Below are positions 26,153 to 35,066 of a stretch of DNA of 64,000 nucleotides, piece by piece (the stretch's first letter is position 1; every line of letters begins with the position of its first letter). This DNA comes from Paracoccus laeviglucosivorans (GTDB lineage: Bacteria; Pseudomonadota; Alphaproteobacteria; Rhodobacterales; Rhodobacteraceae), in contig NZ_FXTK01000010.1 in assembly GCF_900182695.1 (NCBI RefSeq), positions 1 through 64,000 on the forward strand. Direction: 5' to 3'. Position numbers and translations under genes: made by a program. The notes under the pieces were generated by a model. That model saw only the letters and a list, made by a program, of their open reading frames with translations, ran no database searches and had not been told where the DNA came from.

Positions 26153-26748
26153 GGACGGCTTTGCGCCATCTGCGCCTCGTAGCTGTCGATGGTCGCAGAT
26201 TTCTCCATCGTCAGGCCGATGTCGTCCAGACCGTTCAGCAGGCAATGCTTGCGGAATGCATCGACCTCAAAGGGGAAGCTTTGCCCGTCCGAGGTGGTCA
26301 CGGTCTGGTTTTCCAGATCGACGGTGATGCGGGCATTGGCACCTTTGCGGGCGTCCTCCATCAGCACCTCGACGATTTCGGCGGGCATGACGATCGGCAG
26401 GATGCCGTTCTTGAAGCAGTTGTTAAAGAAGATGTCGGCAAAGCTGGTCGAGATCACGCAGCGGATGCCGAAATCCAGCAGCGCCCAAGGCGCGTGTTCG
26501 CGCGACGAGCCGCAGCCGAAATTGTCGCCCGCCACGATGATCTGGCTGTCGCGATAGGCGGGCTGGTTCAGGATGAAATCCGGCACCTCATTGCCCTGCG
26601 CGTCATAGCGCATCTCGTCAAACAGGTTCTTGCCCAGTCCCGAACGATGGATCGTCTTCAGGAATTGCTTGGGGATGATCATGTCGGTGTCGATATTGAC
26701 CAGCGGCATGGGGGCCGCGATGCCGGTCAGGGTGTTGAACTTGTCCAT
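26143..26748 (-). CDS. leuD: 3-isopropylmalate dehydratase small subunit
   Basis: A 201-residue LeuD with the expected N-terminus ([22 protein letters not shown]), [10 protein letters not shown] near 29, and the [13 protein letters not shown] swivel-domain signature near 79-91. With LeuC it isomerises 2- to 3-isopropylmalate in leucine synthesis. leuC lies 700 bp upstream on the same strand, separated by a plus-strand membrane protein gene. Usual LeuD length. Confidence 0.95.
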   Translation of the reverse strand: MDKFNTLTGIAAPMPLVNIDTDMIIPKQFLKTIHRSGLGKNLFDEMRYDAQGNEVPDFILNQPAYRDSQIIVAGDNFGCGSSREHAPWALLDFGIRCVISTSFADIFFNNCFKNGILPIVMPAEIVEVLMEDARKGANARITVDLENQTVTTSDGQSFPFEVDAFRKHCLLNGLDDIGLTMEKSATIDSYEAQMAQSRPWV

Positions 26749-26838
26749 TTGCTTCCTCGCGAGAGAATTGACTGGCCGCGCAGGTGGCCGTTAACTTTGT
26801 TGGTGCGGCAGTGTTCGCCGCGATGGGTCTGTTTTACG

Positions 26839-27456
26839 ATGTTTGGGTTCACCAGTCTTTCCAGCCTGCGGTCCTGCGTTGCGCATGACTGGACGCCGAC
26901 GATCGGTGATCCCGAGATCACCGGCTGGCTGACGGTGATTATCTATCTTGTGTGCATGTGGCTGGCGATCCGCGTGTTGCGGCGCGATCCGCCCGGTGCG
27001 GCGCTGGGGCTTTGGGCCACAATCGCCGCGCTGATGGGATTCCTTGCGCTGAACAAGCAGCTGGATCTGCAGACCGCCTTTACCGCGACCGGGCGCTGCA
27101 TGGCGCGGGTGCAGGGCTGGTATGACGAACGCTGGCTGGTGCAGCTTGGCTTTATCGCGGCGCTTACGCTGCTGGTGCTGATCGGACTGATGGCGGCCCT
27201 GCGGTCCTTGCGCGGCCAGCTGCGCTGGAACGGCATCGCCCTGTTGGGCGTGACCGTGCTGTGCGGCTTTGTGCTGGTGCGCGCGGTTGGGTTTCATCAC
27301 GTCGATCGTCTCATCAGCATGGATTTCGCGAACATCAAGTTCAACTTTCTGTTCGAGAACGCGGGTCTTGCGCTGATCGCCCTGAATGCCGGACTGCTGC
27401 TGCGGCGAGGCATTCCGCCCCGCCGCCCGCCGCAGATCACGCCATCTCGGCCATGA
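26839..27456 (+). CDS. Multi-pass membrane protein of unknown function
   Basis: A 205-residue protein with four or five predicted membrane helices (about 31-49, 58-75, 99-121, 132-152 and 170-190). It begins MFGFTSLSS and has a conserved-looking [17 protein letters not shown] block near 21. No signal motifs or catalytic residues are seen. The start is uncertain because no strong ribosome binding site precedes 26839. It is wedged between leuD and leuC on the opposite strand and overlaps the 3' end of leuC by 20 bp. No role can be assigned. Confidence 0.68.
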   Translation: MFGFTSLSSLRSCVAHDWTPTIGDPEITGWLTVIIYLVCMWLAIRVLRRDPPGAALGLWATIAALMGFLALNKQLDLQTAFTATGRCMARVQGWYDERWLVQLGFIAALTLLVLIGLMAALRSLRGQLRWNGIALLGVTVLCGFVLVRAVGFHHVDRLISMDFANIKFNFLFENAGLALIALNAGLLLRRGIPPRRPPQITPSRP

Positions 27457-28873
27457 ATTCGCGCACGTCGGTCAGGTGGCCCTTGATCCCGGCTGCCGCG
27501 GCCATGACCGGCGACATCAGGTGGGTGCGGCCACCGCGGCCCATCCGCCCCTCGAAGTTGCGGTTCGAGGTCGCGGCGCAGCGTTCACCGGGCGCAAGCT
27601 GGTCGGGGTTCATCCCCAGGCACATCGAGCAGCCGGCCAGACGCCATTCGAAACCGGCATCGGTAAAGATCTTGTCCAGACCCTCTTCCTCGGCCTGCGC
27701 GCGGACAAGGCCCGAACCCGGCACGATCATGCCGCGCACGCCCGGAGCCAGTTTCTGGCCCTTGAGGATGCTGGCAGCGGCGCGCAGATCCTCGATCCGG
27801 CCATTGGTGCACGAACCGATGAACACCGCGTCGATCTTGATCTGATCCAGCGGCGTGCCGGGCTGCAGGCCCATATAATCAAGGCTGCGCTGCGCTGCAT
27901 CGACCTTGCCGCCTTCGAAATCGCTGGCGGCGGGCACTTTCGCGGTGATCGGCAGCACGTCTTCGGGGCTGGTGCCCCAGGTCACGACCGGGGCGATGTC
28001 TTCGCCGCGGATGGTGATGACCTTGTCCCAATGCGCGCCTTCGTCGGTGAACAGGGTTTTCCACCAGTTCACGGCGGCTTCCCATGCGGCGCCTTTGGGC
28101 GCGTGGGGGCGGCCCATGCAATACGCAAAGGTCTTTTCGTCCGGCGCGATCAGGCCGGCGCGGGCACCGCCCTCGATCGCCATGTTGCAGACGGTCATGC
28201 GGCCTTCCATCGACAGATCGCGGATCGCCGAGCCGCAATATTCGATGACATAGCCGGTGCCGCCAGCGGTCCCGGTCTTGCCGATGACGGCCAGCGTGAT
28301 GTCCTTGGCGGTGACGCCGGGCAGCAGACGCCCGGTGATTTCCACCTTCATGTTCTTGGATTTCTTCTGGATCAGGGTCTGGGTGGCCAGAACATGCTCC
28401 ACTTCCGAGGTGCCGATGCCGTGGGCAAGCGCGCCGAATGCGCCGTGCGTCGCGGTGTGGCTGTCGCCGCAAACTACGGTCATGCCGGGCAGGGTCCAGC
28501 CCTGTTCCGGGCCGACGATGTGGACGATGCCCTGGCGTACATCGCTCATCGGGTAATAGTTCAGGCCGAATTCGCGGGCGTTCTTGTCCAGCTCGGCGAC
28601 CTGAATGCGGCCTTCGGGGTTTTCGATCCCGTTCACGCGGTCGGCGGTGGTCGGCACGTTATGGTCCGGCACGGCGATGGTCTGGTCGGGGCGACGCACC
28701 TTGCGGCCAGCCATGCGCAGCCCTTCGAAGGCCTGGGGGCTGGTCACTTCGTGGACCAGATGGCGGTCGATATAAAGGATGCAGGTCCCGTCTTCCTGAC
28801 GATCGACGACATGCGCGTCAAAGATTTTGTCGTAAAGCGTCCGGGGCGCGCCCGCGTTGGTATTGCCGGTCAT
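27437..28873 (-). CDS. leuC: 3-isopropylmalate dehydratase large subunit
   Basis: A 478-residue aconitase-family enzyme. The [4Fe-4S] ligands are Cys355 (GSCTNGR), Cys415 and Cys418 (CSMC). [24 protein letters not shown] near 134-156 is the family signature. The ATG at 28873 follows an AGAAAG-type site and removes an upstream tail. It forms the leucine-pathway isomerase with LeuD. Length is normal. Confidence 0.96.
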   Translation of the reverse strand: MTGNTNAGAPRTLYDKIFDAHVVDRQEDGTCILYIDRHLVHEVTSPQAFEGLRMAGRKVRRPDQTIAVPDHNVPTTADRVNGIENPEGRIQVAELDKNAREFGLNYYPMSDVRQGIVHIVGPEQGWTLPGMTVVCGDSHTATHGAFGALAHGIGTSEVEHVLATQTLIQKKSKNMKVEITGRLLPGVTAKDITLAVIGKTGTAGGTGYVIEYCGSAIRDLSMEGRMTVCNMAIEGGARAGLIAPDEKTFAYCMGRPHAPKGAAWEAAVNWWKTLFTDEGAHWDKVITIRGEDIAPVVTWGTSPEDVLPITAKVPAASDFEGGKVDAAQRSLDYMGLQPGTPLDQIKIDAVFIGSCTNGRIEDLRAAASILKGQKLAPGVRGMIVPGSGLVRAQAEEEGLDKIFTDAGFEWRLAGCSMCLGMNPDQLAPGERCAATSNRNFEGRMGRGGRTHLMSPVMAAAAGIKGHLTDVREFMAEMA

Positions 28874-29169
28874 GGCTTTCTCTTTCCGAAAGAGTAGCTG
28901 GGGGAATTGAAAGGCTGCCGCATCACGCGACAAAGGGCGCGCATGCGCCCGCATCCGTCAAAGTCGGGCGGTGACGGAAAGGCTTTCGCCGTAGAACCGA
29001 CCCGGCAGGCGGGCACGGTCATGGATATCGAAATAGACGAATCCTTGCATGTCGGCAGTATTACGCCCGTTTTTTCGCTCAGGCAACTCTTGGCGCACGA
29101 GGCTGTTAATTCCATGTCAACGGCGGATCGCTATCCTGCTTTGGCAAGGCAGGATATGGGGTTGGGGCA
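28874..29169. other. Divergent promoter region of leuC and a small membrane protein gene
   Basis: About 296 bp. An 8-bp inverted repeat TATCCTGC/GCAGGATA (29132-29139 and 29149-29156) lies 13 bp before the small plus-strand gene and may form a hairpin over its ribosome binding region. A short GC palindrome GGGCGCGCATGCGCCC lies near 28937. I saw no Leu-rich leader peptide. Confidence 0.4.
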
Positions 29170-29403
29170 ATGACGATTCGGGTGCTGTTGCGGATGATGC
29201 CGCTGATTTGCGTGGCAATTTTCACGCTGTTCGTCTTTGTCATGGACACGCCGCTGGAACGCGCGCGCGAATTGGCGCGGGCCGAGACGCAGCGTTTCGC
29301 ATGGACTGCCGGGCTGGTCCAATGCCCCGAAACCTGGGGGAATATGCCAGTTTCGGCCTGTCTATCGGGACAATCGCCCAGAAATGCACTGCCCCCGGAT
29401 TGA
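29170..29403 (+). CDS. Small membrane protein of unknown function
   Basis: A 77-residue product with one strong N-terminal membrane helix (about 4-25, VLLRMMPLICVAIFTLFVFV). An Arg/Glu-rich helix (TPLERARELARAETQRF) and a Cys-containing tail (two Cys) follow. GGGG precedes the ATG at short distance. It lies just upstream of rsfS, with a likely promoter in between. No family recognised; coding status rests on composition and the helix. Confidence 0.5.
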   Translation: MTIRVLLRMMPLICVAIFTLFVFVMDTPLERARELARAETQRFAWTAGLVQCPETWGNMPVSACLSGQSPRNALPPD

Positions 29404-29429
29404 GCGCCGCCGATTCCATGTTACATTAT
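29400..29429 (+). promoter_or_regulatory. Possible sigma-70 promoter for rsfS-rlmH
   Basis: TTGAGC (29400-29405) and CATTAT (29424-29429) are spaced by 18 bp, ending 50 bp before the rsfS start. It begins inside the 3' end of the small membrane gene. Only two hexamers support it. Confidence 0.35.
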
Positions 29430-29479
29430 AGGCACCCCGGCGCCGGGGGTGATCGGCGCGATGACCGGAGGATGAACCC

Positions 29480-29932
29480 CTGTCCAATACCGTCTCGCCG
29501 GCAATTCCGCCGGCAGCGACCGCCGCCGCAACCGGGCTGACCAGCGATCAGCTTCTGGAGCGTATTCTTGCCTCTCTTGATGATGACAAGGCCGAAGAGG
29601 TCGTGACGATCGACCTTCGCGGTCGCTCGGCCATGGCCGATCACATGGTGATCGCTTCGGGCCGGTCGTCGCGTCAGGTGGCCGCCATTGCAGAAAAGCT
29701 GGTCCAGCGCCTGAAGGAACAGACCGGCCGCACCGCGCGGATCGAAGGCAAGGAAACCGGCGATTGGGTGCTGATCGACACCGACGACGTGATCGTCCAT
29801 GTCTTCCGCCCCGAGGTTCGCGAATTCTACCAGCTGGAAAAGATGTGGATGCCTGCGGACGCCCTGCGTTCGGCCACGCTTGACCGGATGCGTGCCGACC
29901 ACGCCGCCGAAGAAGCGCGCCGCCAGAACTGA
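29480..29932 (+). CDS. rsfS: Ribosomal silencing factor RsfS
   Basis: A 150-residue RsfS/Iojap protein that binds ribosomal protein L14 and blocks subunit joining during starvation. The conserved core is LDDDKAEEVVTIDLRGRS (about 34-51), ADHMVIASGRSSRQV and GDWVLIDTDDVIVHVF. Part of this core lies upstream of the first GTG (29603), so that GTG cannot be the start. An in-frame stop at 29462-29464 limits the start to CTG at 29480, which has a strong GGAGG 8 nt before it. A CTG start is rare. rlmH follows after 3 bp. Confidence 0.9.
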   Translation: MSNTVSPAIPPAATAAATGLTSDQLLERILASLDDDKAEEVVTIDLRGRSAMADHMVIASGRSSRQVAAIAEKLVQRLKEQTGRTARIEGKETGDWVLIDTDDVIVHVFRPEVREFYQLEKMWMPADALRSATLDRMRADHAAEEARRQN

Positions 29933-29935
29933 ACG

Positions 29936-30403
29936 ATGCGGATGGTCATTGCCGCTGTCGGGCGGCTGCGGCAGGGCCCCGAGGCGAAGCTTATCGCCGA
30001 TTACCTTGACCGTCATGCCAAGGCAGGCCGTGCCTTGGGCCTGCCCCCGGTCACCCTAACCGAAGTCGAGGACAAGCGCGGCGGCGGCATGGCAGCCGAA
30101 GCGCCGCTGCTGGAACGTGCCGTCCCCGATGGGGCGGCGCTGATCGTTCTGGACGAACGCGGGCAGATGCTAAGCTCGCCCGAATTCGCCCAGAAGATTG
30201 CCGCATTCCGCGATCAGGCCCGCGACATCGCCTTTGTCATCGGGGGCGCGGACGGCATCGACCCGTCCCTGCGAGACCGGGCTGATCTGGCGATCAGCTT
30301 TGGCCGGATGGTCTGGCCGCATATGCTGGTGCGGGTGATGCTGGCCGAACAGATCTATCGCGCGACCACCATTCTGTCGGGCAGTCCCTATCATCGGGTC
30401 TAG
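29936..30403 (+). CDS. rlmH: 23S rRNA (pseudouridine1915-N3)-methyltransferase
   Basis: A 155-residue SPOUT methyltransferase that modifies helix 69 of 23S rRNA. The knot region has FVIGGADGIDPSLRDRADL near 103-121 and the terminal SGSPYHRV. VLDERGQMLSSPEFA near 70 is the family hallmark. It is directly downstream of rsfS, the usual order, and both act on the large ribosomal subunit. Confidence 0.96.
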   Translation: MRMVIAAVGRLRQGPEAKLIADYLDRHAKAGRALGLPPVTLTEVEDKRGGGMAAEAPLLERAVPDGAALIVLDERGQMLSSPEFAQKIAAFRDQARDIAFVIGGADGIDPSLRDRADLAISFGRMVWPHMLVRVMLAEQIYRATTILSGSPYHRV

Positions 30404-30484
30404 GGCCGGATGCAATTTGCTGTTGAAATGACGCCGCAAGCGCCACACAACCGTTTCAGGGGCAGCAACAAGCAAGACCAGAAC

Positions 30485-31000
30485 ATGGCTTACCAAAACA
30501 AGGCGCGGCTGATCGCAGTCGCAACCATCGCGACATTGGTTCTGACGGCATGTGGTGGCGGAGGCGGCGGGCGCGGTTCACGCGGCGAGCTGAACTGCAT
30601 GGAACGCGCCATCTATTTCGAGGCGAACCGTTCCAGCCGCGAAGGCATGATCGCCGTGGGCAATGTGGTGATGAACCGCGTGCGTTCGGACCAGTTCCCG
30701 AATTCGGTCTGCGGTGTGGTGTCGCAAAAGAACCAGTTCGCACCGGGGGTCATGACCCGCAAGATGAACCCGCGCGACCTGCCGCAGGTGCGCGAGGCCG
30801 CCATCGCCGTCCTGCGCGGCGAACGTCATCCACGGATCGGCAATGCGATGTTCTTCCACACGCATGGCCACCGCTTCCCGTATGACAACATGCATTACAC
30901 GCTGGTCGCGGGCGGGAACGCTTTCTACGAAAAGCGCAAAAGCCATCTGGTGACGCAGCCGGTGCCGCCCGCGCCCGCGCCGATCCGTCGCCGCTGGTAA
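30485..31000 (+). CDS. Lipoprotein cell wall hydrolase (SleB type)
   Basis: A 171-residue protein. The signal peptide ends in the lipobox LTAC with Cys23, so it should be a lipoprotein. After a Gly-rich linker, the SleB/CwlJ hydrolase domain begins CMERAIYFEANRSSREGMIAVGNVVMNR; the Glu of YFEA is the expected catalytic residue. KNQFAPG and FFHTHGHRFPY segments follow. It probably acts as a peptidoglycan lytic enzyme. The ATG at 30485 was chosen because it starts the signal peptide. An 11-bp tandem duplication spans the stop codon. Confidence 0.87.
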   Translation: MAYQNKARLIAVATIATLVLTACGGGGGGRGSRGELNCMERAIYFEANRSSREGMIAVGNVVMNRVRSDQFPNSVCGVVSQKNQFAPGVMTRKMNPRDLPQVREAAIAVLRGERHPRIGNAMFFHTHGHRFPYDNMHYTLVAGGNAFYEKRKSHLVTQPVPPAPAPIRRRW

Positions 31001-31016
31001 GCCGCTGGTAAGGGGC

Positions 31017-31035
31017 GGGCGCGGATCACGCGCCC
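31017..31035. terminator. Hairpin between convergent SleB-type and LOG-family genes
   Basis: A 7-bp stem GGGCGCG/CGCGCCC (31017-31023 and 31029-31035) with a 5-nt loop lies between the two stops. It has no T run on either strand, so it may be a weak bidirectional terminator. Confidence 0.45.
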
Positions 31036-31045
31036 ATCCCGTCCG

Positions 31046-31873
31046 TCAAGGGCAGGGTTGTTCCCAGCCGTCGATGATCGTGACCGCTTCCTCGGCGGTT
31101 TCGACAAAGCTGATCAGGTCCAGATCCTCGGGGCTGATGGTGCCTGCATCCGCCAGCGCCTGCCAGTTCACCACCGTCTGCCAGAATTCCGTCCCGAACA
31201 GGATGAACGGCACGCGTTTCATCCGGCCGGTCTGGATCAGGGTCAGCGCCTCGAACATCTCATCCATGGTGCCGAAACCGCCGGGGAAGATGGTCACGGC
31301 CTTGGCGCGCATCAGGAAATGCATCTTGCGGATCGCGAAATAGTGAAAGTTGAAGCACAGGTCCGGCGTCACATAGACGTTCGGCGCCTGTTCATGCGGC
31401 AAGACGATGGACAGCCCGATCGAGACGCCGCCCGCATCGGCCGCGCCCATATTGCCCGCCTCCATCACGCCTGGACCGCCGCCGGTGCAGATGACGTTTT
31501 CCGCGCCATAGCTTTCAAGGCTGCGCTCGGTCATCAGCCGGGCGAACCGCCGCGCCTCGGTATAGTATTTCGACAGCTCGCCCAAGGCCGGGGTCTTGGC
31601 GGTGTCGCGGGCTTCGGGCGCGGGGATGCGCGCGCCGCCGAACAGCACGATGGTCGATTTGATGCCACGCGCGTCCATGATCATCTGGGGCTTCAGCAAT
31701 TCAAGCTGCAGCCGGACGGGGCGCAATTCGTCGCGCAGCATGAATTCCGTGTCGGTAAAGGCCAGCTTATAGGCCGGGGCACGGGTCTGCGGCGTGTCGG
31801 GAACCTTGCGCGACGCCAGCGCGTCCTGCTGGCTGTCACGGATGGGGTGGCTGCGCTCGTCTTCGTCGATCAT
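31046..31873 (-). CDS. LOG family protein (Rossmann-fold nucleotide-binding)
   Basis: A 275-residue member of the LOG/TIGR00730 family. It has the diagnostic PGGFGTMDEMFE motif near 200, with a VICTGGGPGVMEAGNMGA segment near 126-143. LOG enzymes are cytokinin-riboside 5'-monophosphate phosphoribohydrolases; bacterial members also hydrolyse AMP. The N-terminal 60 residues are an extension seen in the longer bacterial subgroup. It is divergent from dapD. Confidence 0.85.
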   Translation of the reverse strand: MIDEDERSHPIRDSQQDALASRKVPDTPQTRAPAYKLAFTDTEFMLRDELRPVRLQLELLKPQMIMDARGIKSTIVLFGGARIPAPEARDTAKTPALGELSKYYTEARRFARLMTERSLESYGAENVICTGGGPGVMEAGNMGAADAGGVSIGLSIVLPHEQAPNVYVTPDLCFNFHYFAIRKMHFLMRAKAVTIFPGGFGTMDEMFEALTLIQTGRMKRVPFILFGTEFWQTVVNWQALADAGTISPEDLDLISFVETAEEAVTIIDGWEQPCP

Positions 31874-31966
31874 CGAAACCTCTGACAGGGGGCGGGCGCG
31901 GATTGCACGACCGCACCCCCCGCTCTATAGCCCTTGAGTGACAGTTTCCACCCGAGAGAGGCCATC

Positions 31967-32791
31967 ATGTCCAACGCCGCACTTGAGACCGCCATCGAAG
32001 CCGCGTGGGAAACCCGCGACCAGATCACCCCCGCGACCAAGGGCGAGGCGCGTGATGCGGTCGAGGCGACGCTTGAGGCGCTGGACCGTGGCACGCTGCG
32101 CGTCGCCGAAAAGAACGGCGCTGACTGGCATGTGAACCAATGGGCCAAAAAGGCCGTGCTGCTGGGTTTCCGTCTGAAGGACATGGAAATGCAGTCGGGC
32201 GGCCCGCAGGGCGGCGGCTGGTGGGATAAGGTGGACAGCAAATTCGTGGGCTGGGACGATGCGCGCTGGCGCGAAGCGGGGTTCCGCGCCGTTCCGAACT
32301 GCATCGTGCGCCGCTCTGCCTATATCGCCAAGGGCGTGGTGCTGATGCCGTCCTTTGTGAACCTTGGAGCTTATGTCGATGAAGGCACGATGGTCGATAC
32401 CTGGGCCACGGTGGGTTCCTGCGCGCAGATCGGCAAGAACGTCCACCTGTCGGGCGGCGTCGGCATCGGCGGCGTGCTTGAACCCATGCAGGCAGGCCCG
32501 ACCATCATCGAGGATAACTGCTTCATCGGCGCGCGTTCCGAGGTCGTCGAAGGCTGCATCGTCCGCGAAGGCTCGGTCCTGGGCATGGGCGTCTATATCG
32601 GCAAATCCACCAAGATCGTGGACCGCGAGACGGGCGACGTGATGTATGGCGAAGTGCCTGCCGGTTCGGTGGTCGTGTCGGGCTCGCTGCCGTCCAAGAA
32701 TGGCGTGAACCTGTATTGCGCCGTCATCGTCAAGCGCGTCGATGCGCAGACCCGTTCCAAAACCTCGATCAACGAGCTTTTGCGCGACTGA
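31967..32791 (+). CDS. dapD: 2,3,4,5-tetrahydropyridine-2,6-dicarboxylate N-succinyltransferase
   Basis: A 274-residue left-handed beta-helix acyltransferase of the succinylase branch of lysine/diaminopimelate synthesis. The motifs are [10 protein letters not shown] near 56, [23 protein letters not shown] near 106 and [21 protein letters not shown] near 132, with hexapeptide repeats beyond. The ATG at 31967 follows GAGAGAGG. Diaminopimelate feeds both lysine and peptidoglycan. A terminator follows at 32848. Confidence 0.96.
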   Translation: MSNAALETAIEAAWETRDQITPATKGEARDAVEATLEALDRGTLRVAEKNGADWHVNQWAKKAVLLGFRLKDMEMQSGGPQGGGWWDKVDSKFVGWDDARWREAGFRAVPNCIVRRSAYIAKGVVLMPSFVNLGAYVDEGTMVDTWATVGSCAQIGKNVHLSGGVGIGGVLEPMQAGPTIIEDNCFIGARSEVVEGCIVREGSVLGMGVYIGKSTKIVDRETGDVMYGEVPAGSVVVSGSLPSKNGVNLYCAVIVKRVDAQTRSKTSINELLRD

Positions 32792-32813
32792 CCTGTGGCA
32801 ACCGTGCATCTGT

Positions 32814-32840
32814 TTCACGGTTCTGTCAGATTCCCGTGAA
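32814..32840 (+). repeat. Hairpin downstream of dapD
   Basis: TTCACGG (32814-32820) pairs with CCGTGAA (32834-32840) around a 13-nt loop, 23 bp after the dapD stop and 8 bp before the terminator. Its purpose is unclear. Confidence 0.5.
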
Positions 32841-32847
32841 CTCAAAG

Positions 32848-32882
32848 GCTTCCGGCTGCGTTGTGGCGCCGGAAGCTTTTTT
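32848..32882 (+). terminator. Rho-independent terminator between dapD and the YeaQ/GlsB-like gene
   Basis: A 9-bp stem GCTTCCGGC/GCCGGAAGC (32848-32856 and 32868-32876) is followed by six T. It ends only 16 nt before the ATG of the next gene, so it lies inside the leader of that gene if the gene has its own promoter. Confidence 0.85.
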
Positions 32883-32897
32883 CACCGGAGAGAATAC

Positions 32898-33146
32898 ATG
32901 CAAGGCTTGGGTTGGCTCGCAGCCATCATCGTCGGCGGTCTGGCAGGCTGGATCGCGAGCAATATCATGAAGGCCGATACGGGGATTTTCCTCAATATCA
33001 TCCTTGGCATCGTGGGCGCGGTCGTCGCCAATGCGCTGCTGGGGCTGTTCGGCGTGAACTTCACCGCAGGAAGCTGGCTTGCACAGGGGCTGGCCGGTCT
33101 GATCGGTGCGGTCATCCTGATCTGGCTGAAACGGGCGATCTCCTGA
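32898..33146 (+). CDS. GlsB/YeaQ/YmgE family stress-response membrane protein
   Basis: An 82-residue protein with three short membrane helices (about 4-22, 29-49 and 58-78). The family's Gly-rich pattern is visible: IIVGGLAGWIAS, ILGIVGAVVANALLG and LIGAVILIWL. It was formerly called transglycosylase-associated protein; its function is unproven. The ATG at 32898 follows CGGAGAG. It sits between two terminators, so it is probably a monocistronic unit. Confidence 0.85.
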   Translation: MQGLGWLAAIIVGGLAGWIASNIMKADTGIFLNIILGIVGAVVANALLGLFGVNFTAGSWLAQGLAGLIGAVILIWLKRAIS

Positions 33147-33172
33147 TCCTCGTATAGACCTTCTGGTGTGCA

Positions 33173-33197
33173 GGGGCGGGCTTTCCCGCCCCTTTTT
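33173..33197 (+). terminator. Rho-independent terminator after the YeaQ/GlsB-like gene
   Basis: An 8-bp GC stem (33173-33180 and 33185-33192) with a 4-nt loop is followed by TTTTT, 27 bp past the stop. Confidence 0.88.
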
Positions 33198-33234
33198 CAT
33201 GCCGTAAAAGGTCCGAAAGCTAAGGGGAACGATC

Positions 33235-33564
33235 ATGGCGCAGCAGGTTTACACGCTTCTGGTTCAGGTGGGGCGCGCGGCGGATGACGGCTTGCCCGAC
33301 GATGCGGACGGCGCAGCGCTGGTCTGCTACGCATCCGGCGTCGATGAGGCCGAGGCCGTGCGCGAAACCGTGGCCATCCTGAAACAGGCCGGTCTTCAGC
33401 CCGTCGAAGTCACCGGCCACGGCACGCTGGACGAACGCATTGCCGAAGGCCACGACATCCCCGATGAGGAACGCGAGCTGATGGAACGCGCATTGGCCGA
33501 GAACGCCGTGATCGTGGCCCAGATGGAACCGCTTTACGACGAAGATTTCGACGACGAGGACTGA
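33235..33564 (+). CDS. Conserved-looking acidic small protein of unknown function
   Basis: A 109-residue cytoplasmic protein. It begins MAQQVYTLLVQVGRA, contains two predicted helices, and ends in an acidic tail (YDEDFDDED). No motif was recognised. GGGGAACG lies before the ATG. Codon use matches neighbouring housekeeping genes, so it is likely real. It is followed by the transglycosylase gene after 54 bp. Confidence 0.68.
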   Translation: MAQQVYTLLVQVGRAADDGLPDDADGAALVCYASGVDEAEAVRETVAILKQAGLQPVEVTGHGTLDERIAEGHDIPDEERELMERALAENAVIVAQMEPLYDEDFDDED

Positions 33565-33618
33565 CAGGGGCGCGCCCGTCCGCTAGACTGCCCACAACCA
33601 TAACAAGAGGCGGGACAG

Positions 33619-34872
33619 ATGAGCAGACGGATTACGCGGATCACGATGACGGCGCTGTTGACGCTGGCGCTTGCTGGCTGCGGCGTCTCGATGAACCGCG
33701 CGCCGGGCGCGGCACCGGGCGGCAATTTCGCGGGTCTGCCCACGGCAGGCGGGCAGGGGTCCGAAGCGGGTTTCCGCAACTGGGTGGCCAGCTTCCGCCC
33801 CCGCGCGATTTCGGCCGGGATTTCGCCTGCCGTCTTTGACAGCGCCATGGCGCAGGCGCATTTCATGCCCAGCCTGATCCAGCTGGATCGGCAGCAAAGC
33901 GAATTTTCCAAGCCTGTCTGGGAATATCTGGATGGCGCCATTGGCACGCGCGGCGCGACGGGCCGGGCGCGCGCGGCGGAAAACGCCAGCGCGCTTGCCG
34001 CGATCGAGGCACGCTATGGCGTCCCGCGCGAAGTCGTCGTGGCCGTCTGGGGGATGGAATCGAATTTCGGCGCGAACCGCGGCAGCACCCGCATCGTTCC
34101 CGCCTTGGCCACGCTGGCCTATGACGGAAGGCGGGGCGAATTCTTCGCAGGTGAGCTGGTCGCCGCGCTGCGCATCATCCAGTCGGGCGACGTGGACAAT
34201 GCCCATATGGTCGGCAGCTGGGCCGGGGCCATGGGGCACACCCAGTTCATGCCGTCGTCCTTTCTGGCCCATGCGGTGGATTTCAACGGCGACGGGCGGC
34301 GCGACATCTGGTCGAACGATCCGACCGATGCGCTGGCCTCAACCGCGCATTACCTGCGCCAGAACGGCTGGCAGCCCGGCCAGCCCGCGGTGGCCGAGGT
34401 GATTCTGCCCCAAGGTTTCGATTACAACCGCGTCAGCAAATCGGTGACCATGTCGGGTGGCCAATGGGCGGCAATGGGGGTGCGGACCGCGAATGGCACT
34501 GCCGTGCCTTCGGGGTCGATCATCGCGCCTGCGGGTGCGCGCGGCCCGGCCTTCCTGATCACGCAGAACTTTCGCGCGATCCTGAAATACAACGCCTCGG
34601 ACAGCTATGCGCTGGCGGTGGCGTATCTGGGCGAATCCATCGCCGGACGTCCCGGAATCCAAGGCGGCTGGCCGCGTGGCGACCGCACGCTGTCGAATAC
34701 CGAGAAATCCGAAATCCAGCGACTGCTGATGGCGCGCGGGTTCGACACCGGCGGCGTGGACGGCAAACTGGGTTCCAAATCGGTCGAGGCGATCAAGGGG
34801 TTCCAGCGCGCGCGGGGCATGGTACCGGACGGCTATGCCGATGCCACGCTTTTGTCGATGCTGCGCAGCTAA
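33619..34872 (+). CDS. Lytic murein transglycosylase (MltB/SLT_2 type) with peptidoglycan-binding domain
   Basis: A 417-residue lipoprotein: the lipobox LAGC places Cys21 as the modified residue. The SLT_2 domain (about 48-335) has catalytic Glu147 in VWGMESNFGANRGS, and HTQFMPSSF and DFNGDGRRDIW follow. A C-terminal PG_binding_1 domain (about 355-415; LLMARGFDTGGVDGKLG) anchors it to peptidoglycan. It cleaves the MurNAc-GlcNAc bond to form 1,6-anhydro ends. The ATG at 33619 starts the signal peptide. A terminator follows. Confidence 0.93.
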   Translation: MSRRITRITMTALLTLALAGCGVSMNRAPGAAPGGNFAGLPTAGGQGSEAGFRNWVASFRPRAISAGISPAVFDSAMAQAHFMPSLIQLDRQQSEFSKPVWEYLDGAIGTRGATGRARAAENASALAAIEARYGVPREVVVAVWGMESNFGANRGSTRIVPALATLAYDGRRGEFFAGELVAALRIIQSGDVDNAHMVGSWAGAMGHTQFMPSSFLAHAVDFNGDGRRDIWSNDPTDALASTAHYLRQNGWQPGQPAVAEVILPQGFDYNRVSKSVTMSGGQWAAMGVRTANGTAVPSGSIIAPAGARGPAFLITQNFRAILKYNASDSYALAVAYLGESIAGRPGIQGGWPRGDRTLSNTEKSEIQRLLMARGFDTGGVDGKLGSKSVEAIKGFQRARGMVPDGYADATLLSMLRS

Positions 34873-34880
34873 GCACAAAG

Positions 34881-34905
34881 GGGCGGCCAAGGGGCCGCCC
34901 TTTTT
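34881..34905 (+). terminator. Rho-independent terminator after the transglycosylase gene
   Basis: GGGCGGCC (34881-34888) pairs with GGCCGCCC (34893-34900) around a 4-nt loop, followed by TTTTT. It ends 33 bp past the stop. Confidence 0.9.
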
Positions 34906-35066
34906 CGTCCTGCCCCGCCGCAGGGCGAACTGCCTGAAATTCGCGCATAAATTGGGGCAGATCAGAATCCCGCAGCCTGAATTTGCCCTGCATATTGGCA
35001 TACTGCCCGCCAACTGCCCTGATTTCCCAAGCCGCATATGCGGCACGATAAAAAGGGGAAACGGGG

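Noticed and set aside
30990..31011. Tandem 11-bp duplication at the end of the SleB-type gene
   Set aside because: It repeats the last codons and stop once; a small replication slip with no visible consequence.
34994..35012. A TTGGCA-type GG-N10-GC element before urtA resembling a sigma-54 promoter
   Set aside because: Only the GG and GC pairs match well, and NtrC-dependent promoters of Rhodobacter capsulatus use sigma-70, so the match is not convincing.
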